Of a stretch of DNA of 64,000 nucleotides, positions 11,494-26,500 are shown piece after piece. The notes beneath the pieces were generated by a model. It was not told the origin of the DNA. It ran no database searches and saw nothing but the letters and a program-made list of their open reading frames with translations. Both the position numbers and the translations under genes were made by a program. Position 1 is the stretch's first letter, and each line of letters opens with the position of its first letter. Source of the DNA: Enoplolaimus lenunculus (Eukaryota > Nematoda > Enoplea > Enoplida > Thoracostomopsidae); assembly GCA_030248215.1 (NCBI GenBank), contig JASANG010003810.1:124001-188000 (forward strand), written 5' to 3'.

Positions 11494-11730
11494 CACTGTA
11501 AATTCTAATGAATTGAGTAATCAACTCAGCAAGACAATTAGTTATTTCTGGTTATTTCTGAGTCAATAACAGTAGATATCAATTCACATCTGAACTGATT
11601 TAATTCCGTGTAAGTTGATTAATTAACTCAGAATGAGTTCAATCAATTCAGAATTCTGAGTTCTGAAAGACCTAATTCAGACGTCACACTTCTGAGTCGA
11701 TTCAACTCATTCTGAGTTAAAATCAAGTGT
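11494..11730. mobile_element. CACTGTAAATT-type palindromic MITE at the NUDT2-like stop codon
   Basis: It begins CACTGTAAATTCTAATGA and contains AACTCAGAATGAGTT blocks. It runs to CACTTGATTTTAACTCAG read on the minus strand. Its edge is two bases beyond the TAA stop (11734-11732) of the NUDT2-like gene, so the 3' UTR starts inside the element. Confidence 0.6.
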
Positions 11731-11731
11731 A

Positions 11732-13807
<2,076 letters not shown>

Positions 13808-14000
13808 CTATAATATATTAAGGCTGGAACGCCCCACATACGTATTTTGGGCAAGTTTCCAGCATTACTTTGTTTACAAAAATTTCTTAGGAAATACACG
13901 TGATTGATTGTTCTTCGTTCTATGAAAAGAAACTTTGCGTGGAATTTTTTTGTGTTTTCGCTAACTTTGCACATTGCGCAAACCTGGCAAACTAGTATAA

Positions 14001-14017
14001 AGAAAAAAAAAAAAATA

Positions 14018-14100
<83 letters not shown>
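14001..14100 (+). repeat. Poly-A tract (~100 bp)
   Basis: This is an almost pure A run, interrupted only by AATAAT near its start. It is about 230 bases upstream of the NUDT2-like start codon. No recognisable retrotransposon body lies on either side, so its origin is unknown. Confidence 0.9.
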
Positions 14101-14102
<2 letters not shown>

Positions 14103-14159
14103 ATAAACAAAACGGTTTGAGTAGATTTTAGGCTTTACCCAAACAATAATACTCATATT

Positions 14160-14346
14160 TAGGGTGGCGCTATACTTTTGATCACGTCCGTCGCCGTCCG
14201 TCACCACCCGTTGGCGTTTCGCATCGTGCCACAACGCACGTTTATTGCCGCATGGCAAAACATACCAATTTGTAAACAAAAATTTCTTGATTTGAGGCAC
14301 CGTCGGCCATCGGACCGCGTCGTACGACAAGTATAGCGCCACGCTT
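14160..14346. mobile_element. MITE with AGGGTGGCGCTATACTTTTG end
   Basis: It starts AGGGTGGCGCTATACTTTTG and ends ACAAGTATAGCGCCACGCTT, with GTCCGTCNCC blocks in between. Related copies lie at 48880-49079 and about 50690-50916. Confidence 0.7.
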
Positions 14347-14659
14347 AAACTTGTATTCGTTTCCACAGTGGGCGTTTGCTCGAAAAGGAATAGATTTTGA
14401 AAGTTTTTACATATTTGAGCTTCTCAATACCGCGCCTGAAGCAGTGCCATATACATCCCTTTACGAAAACTTTGCTGCTTCAGAATGTGGTGGGATCAAA
14501 CCCAAATGTCTCTTACACCTAAGACAAGCGGTCCCTTACGGCGTATAGCAACGATGGAACCCCGCTGACAAAGAGCATAGTGCATCATTTAGCCTTTCGC
14601 TAATATTTGTTTCAGCTATCAAAGACACTTGGCTCTCGTAATAAAGAATTGTTTCAAAT

Positions 14660-14792
14660 ATGGACCTATGTAAAGATCAGGAGCAGAACGTTTTTCTGTG
14701 TGACTACAATAAAGTACACTTACTTAAGCTTTAGACTAATTTTTCTTAGCTTAAGCTTGGGTACAAAGCTCATCTTTCCGCTTACGCCATGG
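14660..14792. repeat. TTAGGC-type MITE, truncated copy
   Basis: The left end ACCTATGTAAAGATCAGG and GCTTTAGACTAATTTTTC are present. The right part is lost at the border with the next copy. Confidence 0.55.
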
Positions 14793-15232
14793 GGCCCATG
14801 TAAAGATCAGGGGGGAAACGCTTTTCCGCCGGAATGCAGAAGAGGAAACTTCAGCTTTAGACTATTTTTAGGCAAGAGCCCATTCAAATGTAGACTTTGG
14901 AATAGGCTTTATAGCAAGGTGCAACCGGAGTTCTAATATTTGCCGGAGGTTCCGACAATTTCGGCAGTAAAATTTTACATTTTGCAAAATTTGTGTTTAG
15001 CGCGCCGCGTTTTACTTTTGTGACAATTTTCAGGAAAGATTTCCGAAATTTTGCAGAAAATTAGTCTCTAAAACCAAACAACTTAAACAACTTATTGCAG
15101 ATATTGGCTAAAATTAACTAATTAACCATCATTTTTACTACCTACTTTTTGTTGACCTCCAGCTCCGATATTTTTCACCTCCGGTTGCACCCTGGCTTAT
15201 AGTACTGTTTCAATTCTGTTCTATACACTGGC
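14793..15232. mobile_element. TTAGGC-type MITE interrupted by a CAGGGTGCAACCGGAG element
   Basis: The outer copy starts GGCCCATGTAAAGATCAG and ends GTTCTATACACTGGC. An inserted element occupies 14915-15194 and has inverted ends CAAGGTGCAACCGGAG and CTCCGGTTGCACCCTG. The insert is bordered by GCTTTATAG and GCTTATAG, an almost perfect 8-base duplication. The inner family is therefore also hAT-like. Confidence 0.7.
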
Positions 15233-15399
15233 TAGGCTTCTTATTCAAATGAATAAGTTTTTGTTTCAAAAACATCGGTCGCTCAGTCACAATATTTCAT
15301 TAAAGTCACAATAAATGTTTACTTGAAATTCATGTCTGGCAATACATGCATTTAAAAACTCACGCATAAACAAATTTATTTATCAGTACATATGTATAC

Positions 15400-15795
15400 T
15401 GTTTTGACCCCAGTAAGAGGGGTATACTTATTTAGACTATCCAGAGGTGCCTACCTGTTATTCGGTTACGCACTTATTTATTTTTAACTCGTCATTCGTA
15501 TATACTGACATTGGCCCATGTTACTTTTAGAAGAGGCCAGGTTTCTGGTGGGTCTGTATAAAAGAGCAGGCGTACATTCTAGAATACATTTCTTGGTTAG
15601 GCTAATAGGCTTAGCTTACACTTAGGCTTAGGAATACGCTTTTGCAACGGTTAGGCGTAGGCTTAAGAATACGCTTAATCTACCCTTACGGCCCTAAAAG
15701 TAAACATTGGCCCTGACATTTATCTGGTATTGCAAATATCCATTAAATTAAACGTTTATTTGTCTTGTATCAAAACCTTGAGCGATAATGTAAGT
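15400..15795. mobile_element. CTGTAG/TA-type MITE split by a TTAGGC-type MITE
   Basis: The outer element shows GTTATTCGGTTACGCACTTA on the left and ATTAAACGTTTATTTGTCTT with TTGAGCGATAATG on the right. The order is the same as in the uninterrupted copy at 61566-61971. The interruption is the element at 15513-15712. Confidence 0.65.
15513..15712. mobile_element. TTAGGC-type hAT-like MITE, variant end, perfect TSD
   Basis: It is 200 bp long. It starts GGCCCATGTTACTTTTAG and ends CTAAAAGTAAACATTGGCC. The 8-base duplication CTGACATT is at 15505-15512 and 15713-15720. The terminal variant (GTTACTTTTAG rather than GTAAAGAT) is shared with copies at 45377-45664 and 57500-57692, which marks a subfamily. 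Confidence 0.85.
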
Positions 15796-15951
15796 ATGGA
15801 TGTGCCGATTAATCGGCATCGGCACTTTTCATGAGTACCAGCAACGGCACATTTCATGAGTATCAGCATCGGCACTTCCAAAAAATTGCTGATTGGTTAG
15901 GGTTTAAGGCTTCATGCAATGATGTAATTCAAAACCTGTTCAATATATGTT

Positions 15952-16126
15952 AGCCTAATGTATAGAACAGGGCTGTAACTGAACCTAGTTTAAACTTAAA
16001 GACTAAAGAAAGGATAACTCTATACCAAGCCTAAGCAAAAAATTTGCCTAAAACTAAATCTTACTCCATCGCATTCCCGCACGAAAACGGTCCGCCTCAG
16101 ATCTACACCTGATCTATACATGGGCC
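15952..16126. repeat. TTAGGC-type MITE, diverged copy
   Basis: It runs from AGCCTAATGTATAGAACAGG to CTGATCTATACATGGGCC, with GACTAAAG and CCTAAGCAAAA in the middle. Confidence 0.55.
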
Positions 16127-16591
16127 TATGTGTGACTTATTAAGGGTCAAGGTCATGACGGTACTGTAGAATTCAACCTTGTTAATCGAGTTTCTCAAAA
16201 ACTCAAAATTTCTTAATTCGTTCTACCGTAAAGACCAATTAAACAGCTGCTGTGTAATATGTTTTCTAAAATGAACAATTTGCAAAAATAGACCTATAAA
16301 TCAAAGTGTCACCTCTCAAATCTTTCGCTGGATAAATTTTGAAACAAAACTGGCCAAATCCCGTGACAAGATATGTACTGAAACGTCAGTGAGCGCAGTT
16401 ACAATTGTAAATTGTTCACACAAAAGTATCCAAAAGAAAAACACAGCTAACAATCAAGAATACAAAAAAGTATATTCAAAAGGCGGCCGCAAGCACTGAA
16501 ATACTGCTAAATAGCAAGCTAGAATGTTGCTAAACGCTAAACTTCTACTGCTTACGACTGAAAATTTACACTAGACTTGTATAACAGATAC

Positions 16592-16745
16592 ATGGGCGTA
16601 GCCAGGATTTTGAAAAAGGGGTTTATGTTCCATAAAAATTTCAAATGGAGGTTCCATGTAATGCAAACTGATAATCTGGCTGAAAGCCGCTGAACAAAAA
16701 CCCCAAAACGGAGGTTTTGACCCATGAATAGCTATGGCTAAGCCC
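16592..16745. repeat. Possible hAT-like MITE
   Basis: CATGGGCGTAGCCAGGATTT at the left faces GAATAGCTATGGCTAAGCC at the right as loose inverted ends. Between them are AAAAATTTCAAATGGAGG and CAAAACGGAGGTTTTGA. It is a single copy in the window. Confidence 0.35.
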
Positions 16746-16921
16746 TTTCACAGACAGTCTATAGCCAATTAGACCTAGGTTAGTTATCAGAAGAAATCAA
16801 CAATTCCCACGAAACTAATTAATTAAGCAATATTTCTAAGCGACATCATCCCATTTTGTTGATGCAAGCGTTCAAACCGCTGGCACTGGCTATTTCCATT
16901 CAATAAAAATGTTCTGGATAT

Positions 16922-17510
16922 CAGCCACTGGTAGCGGAACTACATGTATTGAGCGAAGCACCGACATACTTACTTTTAATCAGTCTAGTTAAATATTCGA
17001 GCTTATAAAGCAGAAACAGATAGTTTGACCCACCTACTTACCAATGAATCTAATATGCAAATTAGCAATTAGCTAATATTCAATTATCGGTTTTGAAGCC
17101 TTATAAACAAGTAATTCAGAATGCTCGCACTCGAAAACCCTTCAGTAAGCCTAATAATCAGTGAAATAATTTAAAAAAGTCTTAGTCTAAATTTAAGTTA
17201 AGCTAATATGCAAATTAGCTAACTGTTCATTTATCAGTTTTGGATGTTTGCGAAGAAATATATTTAGATTTCTCGCACGAAAAAACAATTTAGTACTGAA
17301 ATTACATTGGGCGCAACCCTAATAATTAGTGAAATAATGTAAAAAGTCCTAATTTAGGGTTACCCAATGCAAATTTGCTTGCAATTAATAAACGACTCAA
17401 AATTTTAAAAACACCAATGCGAGGTTAACACCCCAGGATAATAAGCTTTCAAACAAAAACACTTTATTAAAATCCGTTCAGTGCTTAGGTCTATCTTTTT
17501 TGACCAAGTC
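16922..17510. repeat. GAGCGAAGC repeat with internal tandem units, copy 1
   Basis: It starts AACTACATGTATTGAGCGAAGC and carries two to three degenerate units of about 155 bp. Each unit contains GCTAATATGCAAATTAGCT and CTAATAATTAGTGAAATAA. It ends in AATGCGAGGTTAACACCCC and GCTTTCAAACAAAAACAC. The fuller copy is at 29488-30274. This copy reaches into the 3' UTR of the RhoGAP gene. Confidence 0.7.
17463..17468 (-). terminator. Candidate poly(A) signal AATAAA for the RhoGAP gene
   Basis: AATAAA on the minus strand lies 109 bases after the stop codon. It lies inside the 3' part of the GAGCGAAGC repeat. The other copy of this repeat does not have the hexamer at the matching place (AAAGTTTATCG). 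Confidence 0.45.
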
Positions 17511-17576
17511 CAAACTTTTCCAAGCAACCATTATTTTCCAATTCCAATTTACAAAATTGTTTCCTTTCCCATCTCC

Positions 17577-20500
17577 TCAAATAAGCATCCCAGCCGGCGT
17601 ATCAGGCAAGCGAGCAATCGCAACTGACAATTCCTTCCAAGGACATGACTGTGTCTTACCTTCAGAACTCAACCTTTGCATATCCCAATCACCGAATCCA
17701 TCATTTTGTTTCACGCTATTAGCTAAGTAATTTTTCGCACTTACCAGCATCGTTTTCGGTGTTGCAGTTCGTTTCAACTTTGTCGCCGATTTACGCCGCC
17801 GCCAGCCAACTGTGTGCAAATAACTGCGGTCCGAGTCACACGAAGCTACGGCCCCACGCCTACTCCCCGACCTACTAGTCACTTCCAACACCCCGTATTT
17901 CGCATCCAGCCCGAACGATTTTGAATTTCCGCTTCGCTGCAACCGCTTCACCGGAATTTTATTCACCTTCTGTGCGTGACGTAGGTCAAGCCCCGTATTT
18001 AGATCACGAGTTGACAACAAAGGTAAGCCGCGACGGAAACTAAACTGCCTACAGAAGCCCCCACGACTTTTAGTACCCACGGTGGCCAAGCTATCATCTG
18101 TCAACGCCTCCTTATTCGACTGAGACCCACTGTCAGTGCTCCGAGACTCACTATTCTGACGCGCATTCCAAGTTTGTTTAAAATTTTGCCTTATTCCAGC
18201 CCCAGTAACCTTATCCCCACAGTCTTTAAGGATTTCAAACATTGAACAGCAACTTTCTTCGCCAAATTCATTCGTTTTGAGCTTGTCCTCACACGACGGA
18301 ATAAACGGTGTAGAAACGCACAAAGGAACACCAAAATCCTGCGATCCCGGGGTTTTAGGACTAAGTGCATGTTTGCCGCCATCATGACTATCGAATATTT
18401 CATCTCTGCCGCACTGGGGGTTTATTGTTCTAAAATAACAAAACAAGTTAATAAAAACTAGACAAAGACTTTTAGCAATCGTATTCCCAGCTGTAAGCTG
18501 TGCAGCACCTACCACTAATTAGAGGCAAACAAACATGTAAAAAACGACGACAGATGCGGGTCTGATATTCCACACAATAGCAGGGTACGTAAATTATATC
18601 AGGGTACGTATATTAAATGTAAAAACTACTAAAAATGCATAAAACGACAGCTACTGTTAATACGAGGCACTATACAGTACAAAAATTTGCAATAAGAATG
18701 TCGTTTACTAATCTAAGAGTTTCTTACTCTGGAATGAATGTTTAAATATGATAATAATAGCTAAGATCTACTGATCCCATTATTCAAGTCAATTATGTTA
18801 TAGCTCACAACGGCCTTTGCTACGTAGATAAGATGACAGCACAGGAGCAAGCCTGGATATCTCTATTTTCTATGCAAGCGCTCAGCATTTCATCTCCTCA
18901 CAAATTGCCTAAACCTAATTGGCAAAATTGAATAATAACTGAATTTAGCCCAACTGACGTTGGTGTGTAGTAAAGACAGATTGTAAAAACCACCTAGGCG
19001 TCAACTTATTTATTGCACCTATTACTATAACTACATCTGCAGTGTAGCTACATTAAGTGATAGTAAATAATATTCACAATTACATTGGCTATTATATCCA
19101 AACTTTACTTTTGGAGATAGTACCTTTGCTCAAAATAGCGACATACACTTGTTACTTAGTCTCTACGCTCAAATTTAAATATCCCAAACCCACATCACAT
19201 TCTATTCAACCTTTGTTCAAACAACCTAGACATAACTCCAACTAGCGTTAAATCTGTCACACTACACCCAGCCTCGTACTTTTTGTCTCCAGCAAACGCT
19301 TCAATCTCAAACTTCTCATGTTGGCCCTGATTGTTTCGTGCTTTCTGTATCGACCCCTCTTGTTTCGCCAGTAGCCGTGGACTTTTCCTGCGTCTGTCGC
19401 CACAATCTGTCACAGAATTCCCGTCCTTCTCTCGGTTTTCAACATCTGATCCAGCTTTGCTAGTCTCAATTCCAGCACTGCTTGCGTCTATTCCAGCATT
19501 GTCTGTCTCAATTCTGGCATTCTTGGTCCATACTCCAACATTCTCAGTCTCTACTGTAACACTGTTTGTCTCTATTCCAGCATGACTATCACTTTGTGTC
19601 CGTTTCACTACGCTTCCATTGGGTTTTTCTCTACCCTTTAGCACTACAATCCGATTGCCATCGTTCTCCACGCTCTTGTCGCTGCTCACATCTGACCCAG
19701 TCAATTTATCCGAAGACCGCTTTCGACCCATCGTCCTTGAGCGTCGTTTTGTTACGTCAGTTTTGTCGTTTGAGTTGACCTCTAAGATACCATCCATTAT
19801 CTTTGTAGCAGCGAGCCCAGGCCGAATACTATGCCACTGATAATGACTAACAGATGACATACGATTGAACAGTTCAATTCGATCTGAAACACACGAGGTA
19901 CATGCAAAACATGGCCGGATTATCTGGTTTTGATTTAGTAACTGGCTAAAATATGGTATACCATATTCAGTTCAATTCGGTATGAAACACAGATGTATCT
20001 TCGAATGGTTGTAGTACCTATCGCTAGTAAGATGCATCTGTATATCCTATTCTGAATTAACATGACGATGGCTTTAGTTTTGGTGCACATTATCTCTTGA
20101 AATCCAGCAAACGTTAGTCCATCAGCTATGTCACTACGACTCATAAATGAGATATTGAACAATTAGATTCGATCTGAAATCATCAGGGTAATATACCCGG
20201 TTCTAACTTAATACCAGGTTCGCTATCTGGATGGTAAAATTCGCTCATACCATAACATAACAATAGAACGGAACATTTTAGCACATAGCTGACTGACGTT
20301 ATTACCAATGGAACGCGTTTCTTCTACAATATTACGATATAAGAAAGTAACTTTTAGAATGTAATCAAAAAAGTATTTCCAGTAAACTGGGAATGAGTTT
20401 CTCGAACCCAACTTAAGCACGCCTCTACACTTATGCACTTGCTAAACAATATTAAAACAATTTATCGTTTCTGAAAGTGTACTCAAGTTAAGTAAATACT

Positions 20501-23500
20501 TTGTTGCTGACAAAATTTGATGCATTGCAGGTCAACTGTTTATACATATTAACATTAACAAAATTGGAATTGCATTAGAAGCAATCTTCTTAATATGAAA
20601 CAATACTATGGCTTCCTTGTTATGATACAGGCTCAAAGCTGACATTTATTGGTTTTCAGCCAAAAACTTTACCATATACTTAAGTTTGTGACTTATGTAT
20701 TTACTTAAGCATAACTTAAGTAAATACTTAAGTAAGACTTTGGAAACTCAAACTGAAACATTAATTGGGTTTCTAAAACCCTACTTAAGCATGTTAGCAT
20801 TTAAGTATGTGATGTGCAATTAACCATTATTTAACCGTTCTTAAAAACGTATACGTAAATACTTAAGTCACTGACAAAATTTGATATACAACAGGTTAAA
20901 AATTCAGGCATATTACCATTGGTTAACTAAAATTATACACTTGTGATTCCTTCTTAACGTTAATGTAAAGCAAAACTATTGCTTTCTCGTTATGATAATG
21001 GCTCACATCTGGCGTTCATTTGTATTTGCGCAAGAAGTTATTACTTAAGCTGATGACTTAAGCATAATTTAAGTTAATACTTCAGTAAGATTTTGAAAAA
21101 CCAACTTGTACAATACTTTCAAAATAATACAATGTACCTTTCACATTTCCTTTCTTGTGCGATTTAATATATGACAGACTTGGGCGCGTTGAGTCCAAAT
21201 CCGTATCAGTATAACAACTATCAAGTGTTGTGTCGACTTGTTGAAGAAGTTTTGCTTTCATTTGAGCGCTTCTCTATAAAGAACGAAAAAGTCAAACAAA
21301 AAGCTTTGAATCCATTAATAGTTTAGAAATACACTTTCACCAGACTCTGTACCTACCAAGATGCGACGAATTGTTTGGCTCCGGCATTTGATAGATACTC
21401 GTCTCTGATATCCGGTTGCACCCTGGCATTTACCTCTTCTTTTGCACATACTATGCGGGTACATTTTCCAAATGTCTGGCGCACAAGCATCAGTCCAGCA
21501 ATATTTTTCCTCTAGTAATATTTTCTCCATCTTCAGGTAACATAAGACCGGATATCGAAATATTGATTCCAGAACCACAGCAGAATAGTGGATCATAGGT
21601 TAGATTTGTTTCTTGAAATAAATGATGAAAATGTTACATTTTTTCATATCGGGATTAACATTTTTCATATCTGGATACAACTTGAAATTAAGTTTTGTGC
21701 ATCCAAAAAGCTTCAGTAGTCATCCCTCTAAACCATAAGGTTCAGTGTCCATCATTGTTCCGCCCGCCCCAATACCTCAACTGCTATAGACATGATATTG
21801 TGGTAATTTTATTCAAGGATCGACTGGATATACGGTTCCGATTAATATCAGGCAAACAACCGAAATACGTATCCAGTATAACCCTATGGAATGCCTGATA
21901 TTGCGGTCGTGATCCGGATTATCATAAAACAAATTTTGAAATGTGGAAATACTAGACATTTTCCTGCGACCGTATTATCGGGGAAGTCCATAAGCTTGAG
22001 TTTTTCACAATGAAACATAAAAATGTATGAGGTAAATTTACATCCAGTCTATACCAAATCTCGCCCCAGCAAAAACTTGCCACAAATTCATCATCGCCAA
22101 CAATTTCTTCATTGTCGGCGTCACTAAAAAGCTTCGCAGACCTCGGTTCGTTTGTCGCAAATCCAGCCAAAATACCTTTAGTCGAACTACAACCATTTTG
22201 ACTAGTCGAGCAATCGTTTTCAACAGCTTTCATACCAGAGTCCAGCTCTAACCGACAAAGCCTCACTTCTAATGGAATATCTCGGAATGTTGCTGTGCCG
22301 CTGTCCAGCTGTAAGTCTTCAGTCGCTTCCGCACCCGTTTGCAATTTTTCACTGACGTTTTCGTTCAAGATAGTAGCACAGCAAACTGATGAGTTGTGAA
22401 CTTTCACACTTGCAATCGTAGTTGTACAAGAACGGTGAGTTTTTAGTCGAGTTGACCGTCTTGATTTTGCCCTATGAAACTGAATTCAGTAATAACATTT
22501 CATTTCTGTATGGTGGACGGGATACGCGCAACCACGTACCGAAACGGTCTTAGTTGACAGCACAGTACCGCATAGAATAATCAACCAAAATTGTCGAATG
22601 CCCAGTCTACTGACGTTAACTATCAAAACAACATTCCGTAATACTCATAATAGATATATACATAGCCCACATAAATGAATAAAAATAAATTATGCTAACC
22701 TTTCTGCACTTCGAATTAATTGAGCTTTTGTATCCGGCGTTATGGAGTCATTCCTGCTCTTCGAAACTGAAATTCAATCAGCACTCAGTCTTACCAATAC
22801 AGCACAAGCCTAAGCCGTTGCCTAAGTCTTAATTGAAAGCGGCATCTGCACACGTCACCTACACGTACTCCCATACTTTATTATACACTATAAATATCTG
22901 ACGCTTGATATTCCATGAAAATATCAGAACCTGAACTTAAAGGGTCTCATTTTCCTTAACGCACAACGTTCACTTAAATAATCAAGTGTATCGCATACGC
23001 ATCAAATAAAATTAATAAAAACAAAATGATTATTCAATGCCAAACCGCCCATATAACCCACAGCTTACGAAAATAGGTATCGAAACTAGTCTGCGATTTT
23101 AGGCAAAAAAGAATCCTTGAAACCAGAAATTGCATTAATATAATTGTGTTCAAAAATCAATATATAACACATTGACAAAGCAGGCAAAAATATTCAGGCG
23201 ATTTCAATGCATCACATGCTACCTATAAACGCCGAATACTCAAAATATATATTTTCATGTGAATGCTACTTAAGTACTGAAGTCACACACATTTACGTTG
23301 TTCGTTACTATAATATTTAAAAAGTTACCTGCGTTATATTACTTATCCGAATGGTATCTATTTGTTTCTTATTAAAACAACTCACCTTTCTTAGTACTAC
23401 TCGTCCTGCGGCCAATCAGTGCCACCGGCCTTGCACGTCCACGATTTGACGATCTCAATCCAATTTTAATTGTATTCGGTCGTCCACGTGACAGTTTACT

Positions 23501-26500
23501 CGGCTTTTCCCTGAATCCTCCAGACCGCAAAATCACAGGTCTATGGGGTGTCCGCTGCTGTCCAGAGCCTTGTTTGAAAGGCAGTCGCTTGTCTGAAGCA
23601 GACTTTACAGCTCTTGAAATCTGAGTTCTGTTACCAGAAACCTGTCCAGACTGCAATTTCAAGCGTTGCTGTGTTTTTGTGCAATCCGAAAATGCTGCAG
23701 TTCGATGATGTGTAGAATCACTTATACTTCGATTGACAGATTTATACCCACTACAACCACCGCCACCTCCGCTTGTAGTACAAATCATAGGTGTTGCAAT
23801 AGCTAGAAACACGTATTTATAATTTATTAGCTAAGGTTTGCAGAAAATATTCTCAGCTGGTGATCGGTTTTATAATAGCTAAAAGCATTGTTTTACCAGT
23901 ATATTATCTACAGTTTGTACAAAAATCAAACCCCGATTAGTGATATGTCTCGTAATTACTAAATATATAAATCTGTTAATAAAACACAAGCCAACTAAAT
24001 CTTAGTCTTAAGCTTGACATTGTTATGGCAAGAGAGTAAGTTTATATGAAGTGAAATTGCGTGAAAAATGTCTATCTACCAACCTTATTAAAACGAACGA
24101 AAAGATAACTCCGAAGCATGACTTTACATCATACTGATATTCCACCATCAATAGTCCACATATACTTTACAAATCAGTAGCTAATTAATCTGACAGACAC
24201 CGTACGTCTCAACTTCACCAAAGATTCGAAATTCCACGCCTTACTTACCCCAAATTACTTGACTTTAAACCAAATTCCGCCCAAAAACCACAAACTTACC
24301 ATCCACAGCAGATATAGCGTCCATAGTGTCATCACCAGGCTGGACATAACTTGACCCCATAGCCAGTTCAAATGAAGATAACCCTGATACGATTTCCGCG
24401 CCAGTGGTTCCCCGCTTGTTTTCGACAAATCCCCCACTAATTTCGTCTTGAAGCTTTCTGTTTCCATTTTGCTTGCACCTCTCTCGCATCGAAGTATTAG
24501 GTGAAGCGACTAGTACTGGGATCAAACTTCCCCGATTCGTAGCAGCCCTAGTTCTTGTAACCGGTAACAACTTTTCATTTGCCGTTTTTTGACATGTTAA
24601 TCTTTTCTCACCCTCAAAATCACTATTCGGTTTTGAACAACCAGCGAAATTTGGACCGTCACATTTATCCAAAACCAATATGGGCAAAGGACCATTTGCA
24701 ATATCGACCAGATCATTACTATTTTTGTCGGTACCCAATTTATAGCTACCGCTAGGACTTCCTGCAGCCTCACTACTGCCGTCTGAGCACTCAGGCCCTT
24801 CTACAACATCACTACTCATACGTCTCCTTTTAGGCAGCTCTGTATCTGTATTTTCCGCATTGAAATCATTCAAAGGGCTGCCATCATCTTGGGCGCATAC
24901 ATCTGCTGCGTTTTCCGAGTAAACTGAATGAGAGGGAGATTGCACTGAACGCCTTACAGTTGCACGACTTATACTTTTTCCGTATTTATCAAGCATACTG
25001 TGACCAACGGCTCCGTTGAGTCGTTGAGAATCAGAATCCATAAATCTAAAAAACAAAAAACAAACACATTCAAGCATTGAAACAAGCGGCTAAGAAAAAG
25101 GTTTAATTTCCAATAACCATCATGGAGACATTTTCAAACACAGATTCCACATTCAATTTTGACATGATCACAGAAAACCAAAAGTATTTATTTAGGCGTA
25201 TATCAAACGCATCTTTCACTGAAATTTACACACAAAACTAATAAATTATCACTAATGAGCGAGAAGTTTTCAAACGTACCGGCTGGCCCTGATTCCAAAT
25301 ATAACTTGCAACATTTAAATAGCAAAATCATAACACCTAATTGTGATAAACAAAATTCGTTCGGCGCCCGCAAGTCAAAAACTTTAGCTTAGAAATTGAT
25401 ATGCTTCGCGAGGCAGCAATACCCATGCTTTGCAGTACAGTACGGAGCTGGACGTTATCAAGAGTACATCGTAACCCTTACCCATTTGGCTTTTCAACAG
25501 GATAAACACTGCCCATTTTGACTTGTTTCGCTATCTGTAATTCCAAAACAGACTCAAATACCACAAGCCGCCTTAGCGCTGAAGTTAGCCCTTAGTTAAC
25601 AATCTTAAACCACCAGTAACTACATTACCAAATTCAATTGAGTGTTAGATTGCGCTCAAACCGGTCAAAATTTTAGGTTTTCAGTCCAAAATCTTGATCT
25701 TGTCAGACACACAATCCCACCAGACCTAGTGTGACTACCTCGTTTGTTTCGTTAATAACGAATAACTACTGACTGTAGGACTATCACAGTGCACGGTCAC
25801 TTGATAAATTTCAAATGTTCATTCAACAAAAACCCAAATTTTCACTCTGTTTAGAACCGTTAAAATTTTAAAATTTAAACTTAAAATCCAAACTTGTATT
25901 AGACACGTTTCTTATAAAAAATGCAGTATTACCTCAAATTCTCTCTCAAATTCACTACGAGGGCTATCTACAGGTCCAGGGCTATGTTGACGAATTGAGC
26001 TCAAATTGCGACCAAGCATTTTTGTCAATTTTCGCTCGCTAAACGTTCCATATCCTCTAGAAACTCCTGCATGACCATTATGATACGATTTCAACCATTC
26101 TACGGCAGCAGAACTTGGCAGAGGGCTTACACTTGCGCTTTGAACCCTAGCATCAGTCAAAAGCTGAAATCAAACCGCTAAAATTACAAAAAACCTAAAA
26201 ACCGCAAAAAATATTACAGATAATGACAAATTAAATCAATCTTCTGAAACTTGATTTCAGTTTTTTTATTAAAACTATCTTATTTCATTCAGCGTGCCAA
26301 AATCGTTTTCAATCAAAGCTAAACTCATCAATGACTATAATTAGTCACAGAATAAACCCACGCGGTATCAACCTAAATTCTACCAAAAATAAATGTCTTT
26401 CTTTTAAAAACGACCGATGAACAATATAAAAATGTAAAACAAATTAAAACTAAAAACTGGATTCTCCATTATAAACACCATTACAATAAAAAGGTATTTT

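Noticed and set aside
13992-14366. Open frame with a poly-Phe/poly-Lys run.
   Set aside because: It is produced by the poly-A tract and the adjacent MITE.
17729-17757. Intron of about 29 bases inside the last RhoGAP exon (GTAAGTGCG to CTAATAG).
   Set aside because: It is too short for an intron, and the frame stays open straight through to the stop at 17577.
21315-21596. Open frame of 93 codons on the minus strand in a RhoGAP intron.
   Set aside because: It overlaps a CCGGTTGCACCCTGG repeat end and is skipped by the phase-consistent joins on both sides.
25279-25290. Possible 9-base micro-exon in the intron between 25482 and 25045.
   Set aside because: It is phase-neutral and flanked by weak signals. 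The model works without it.
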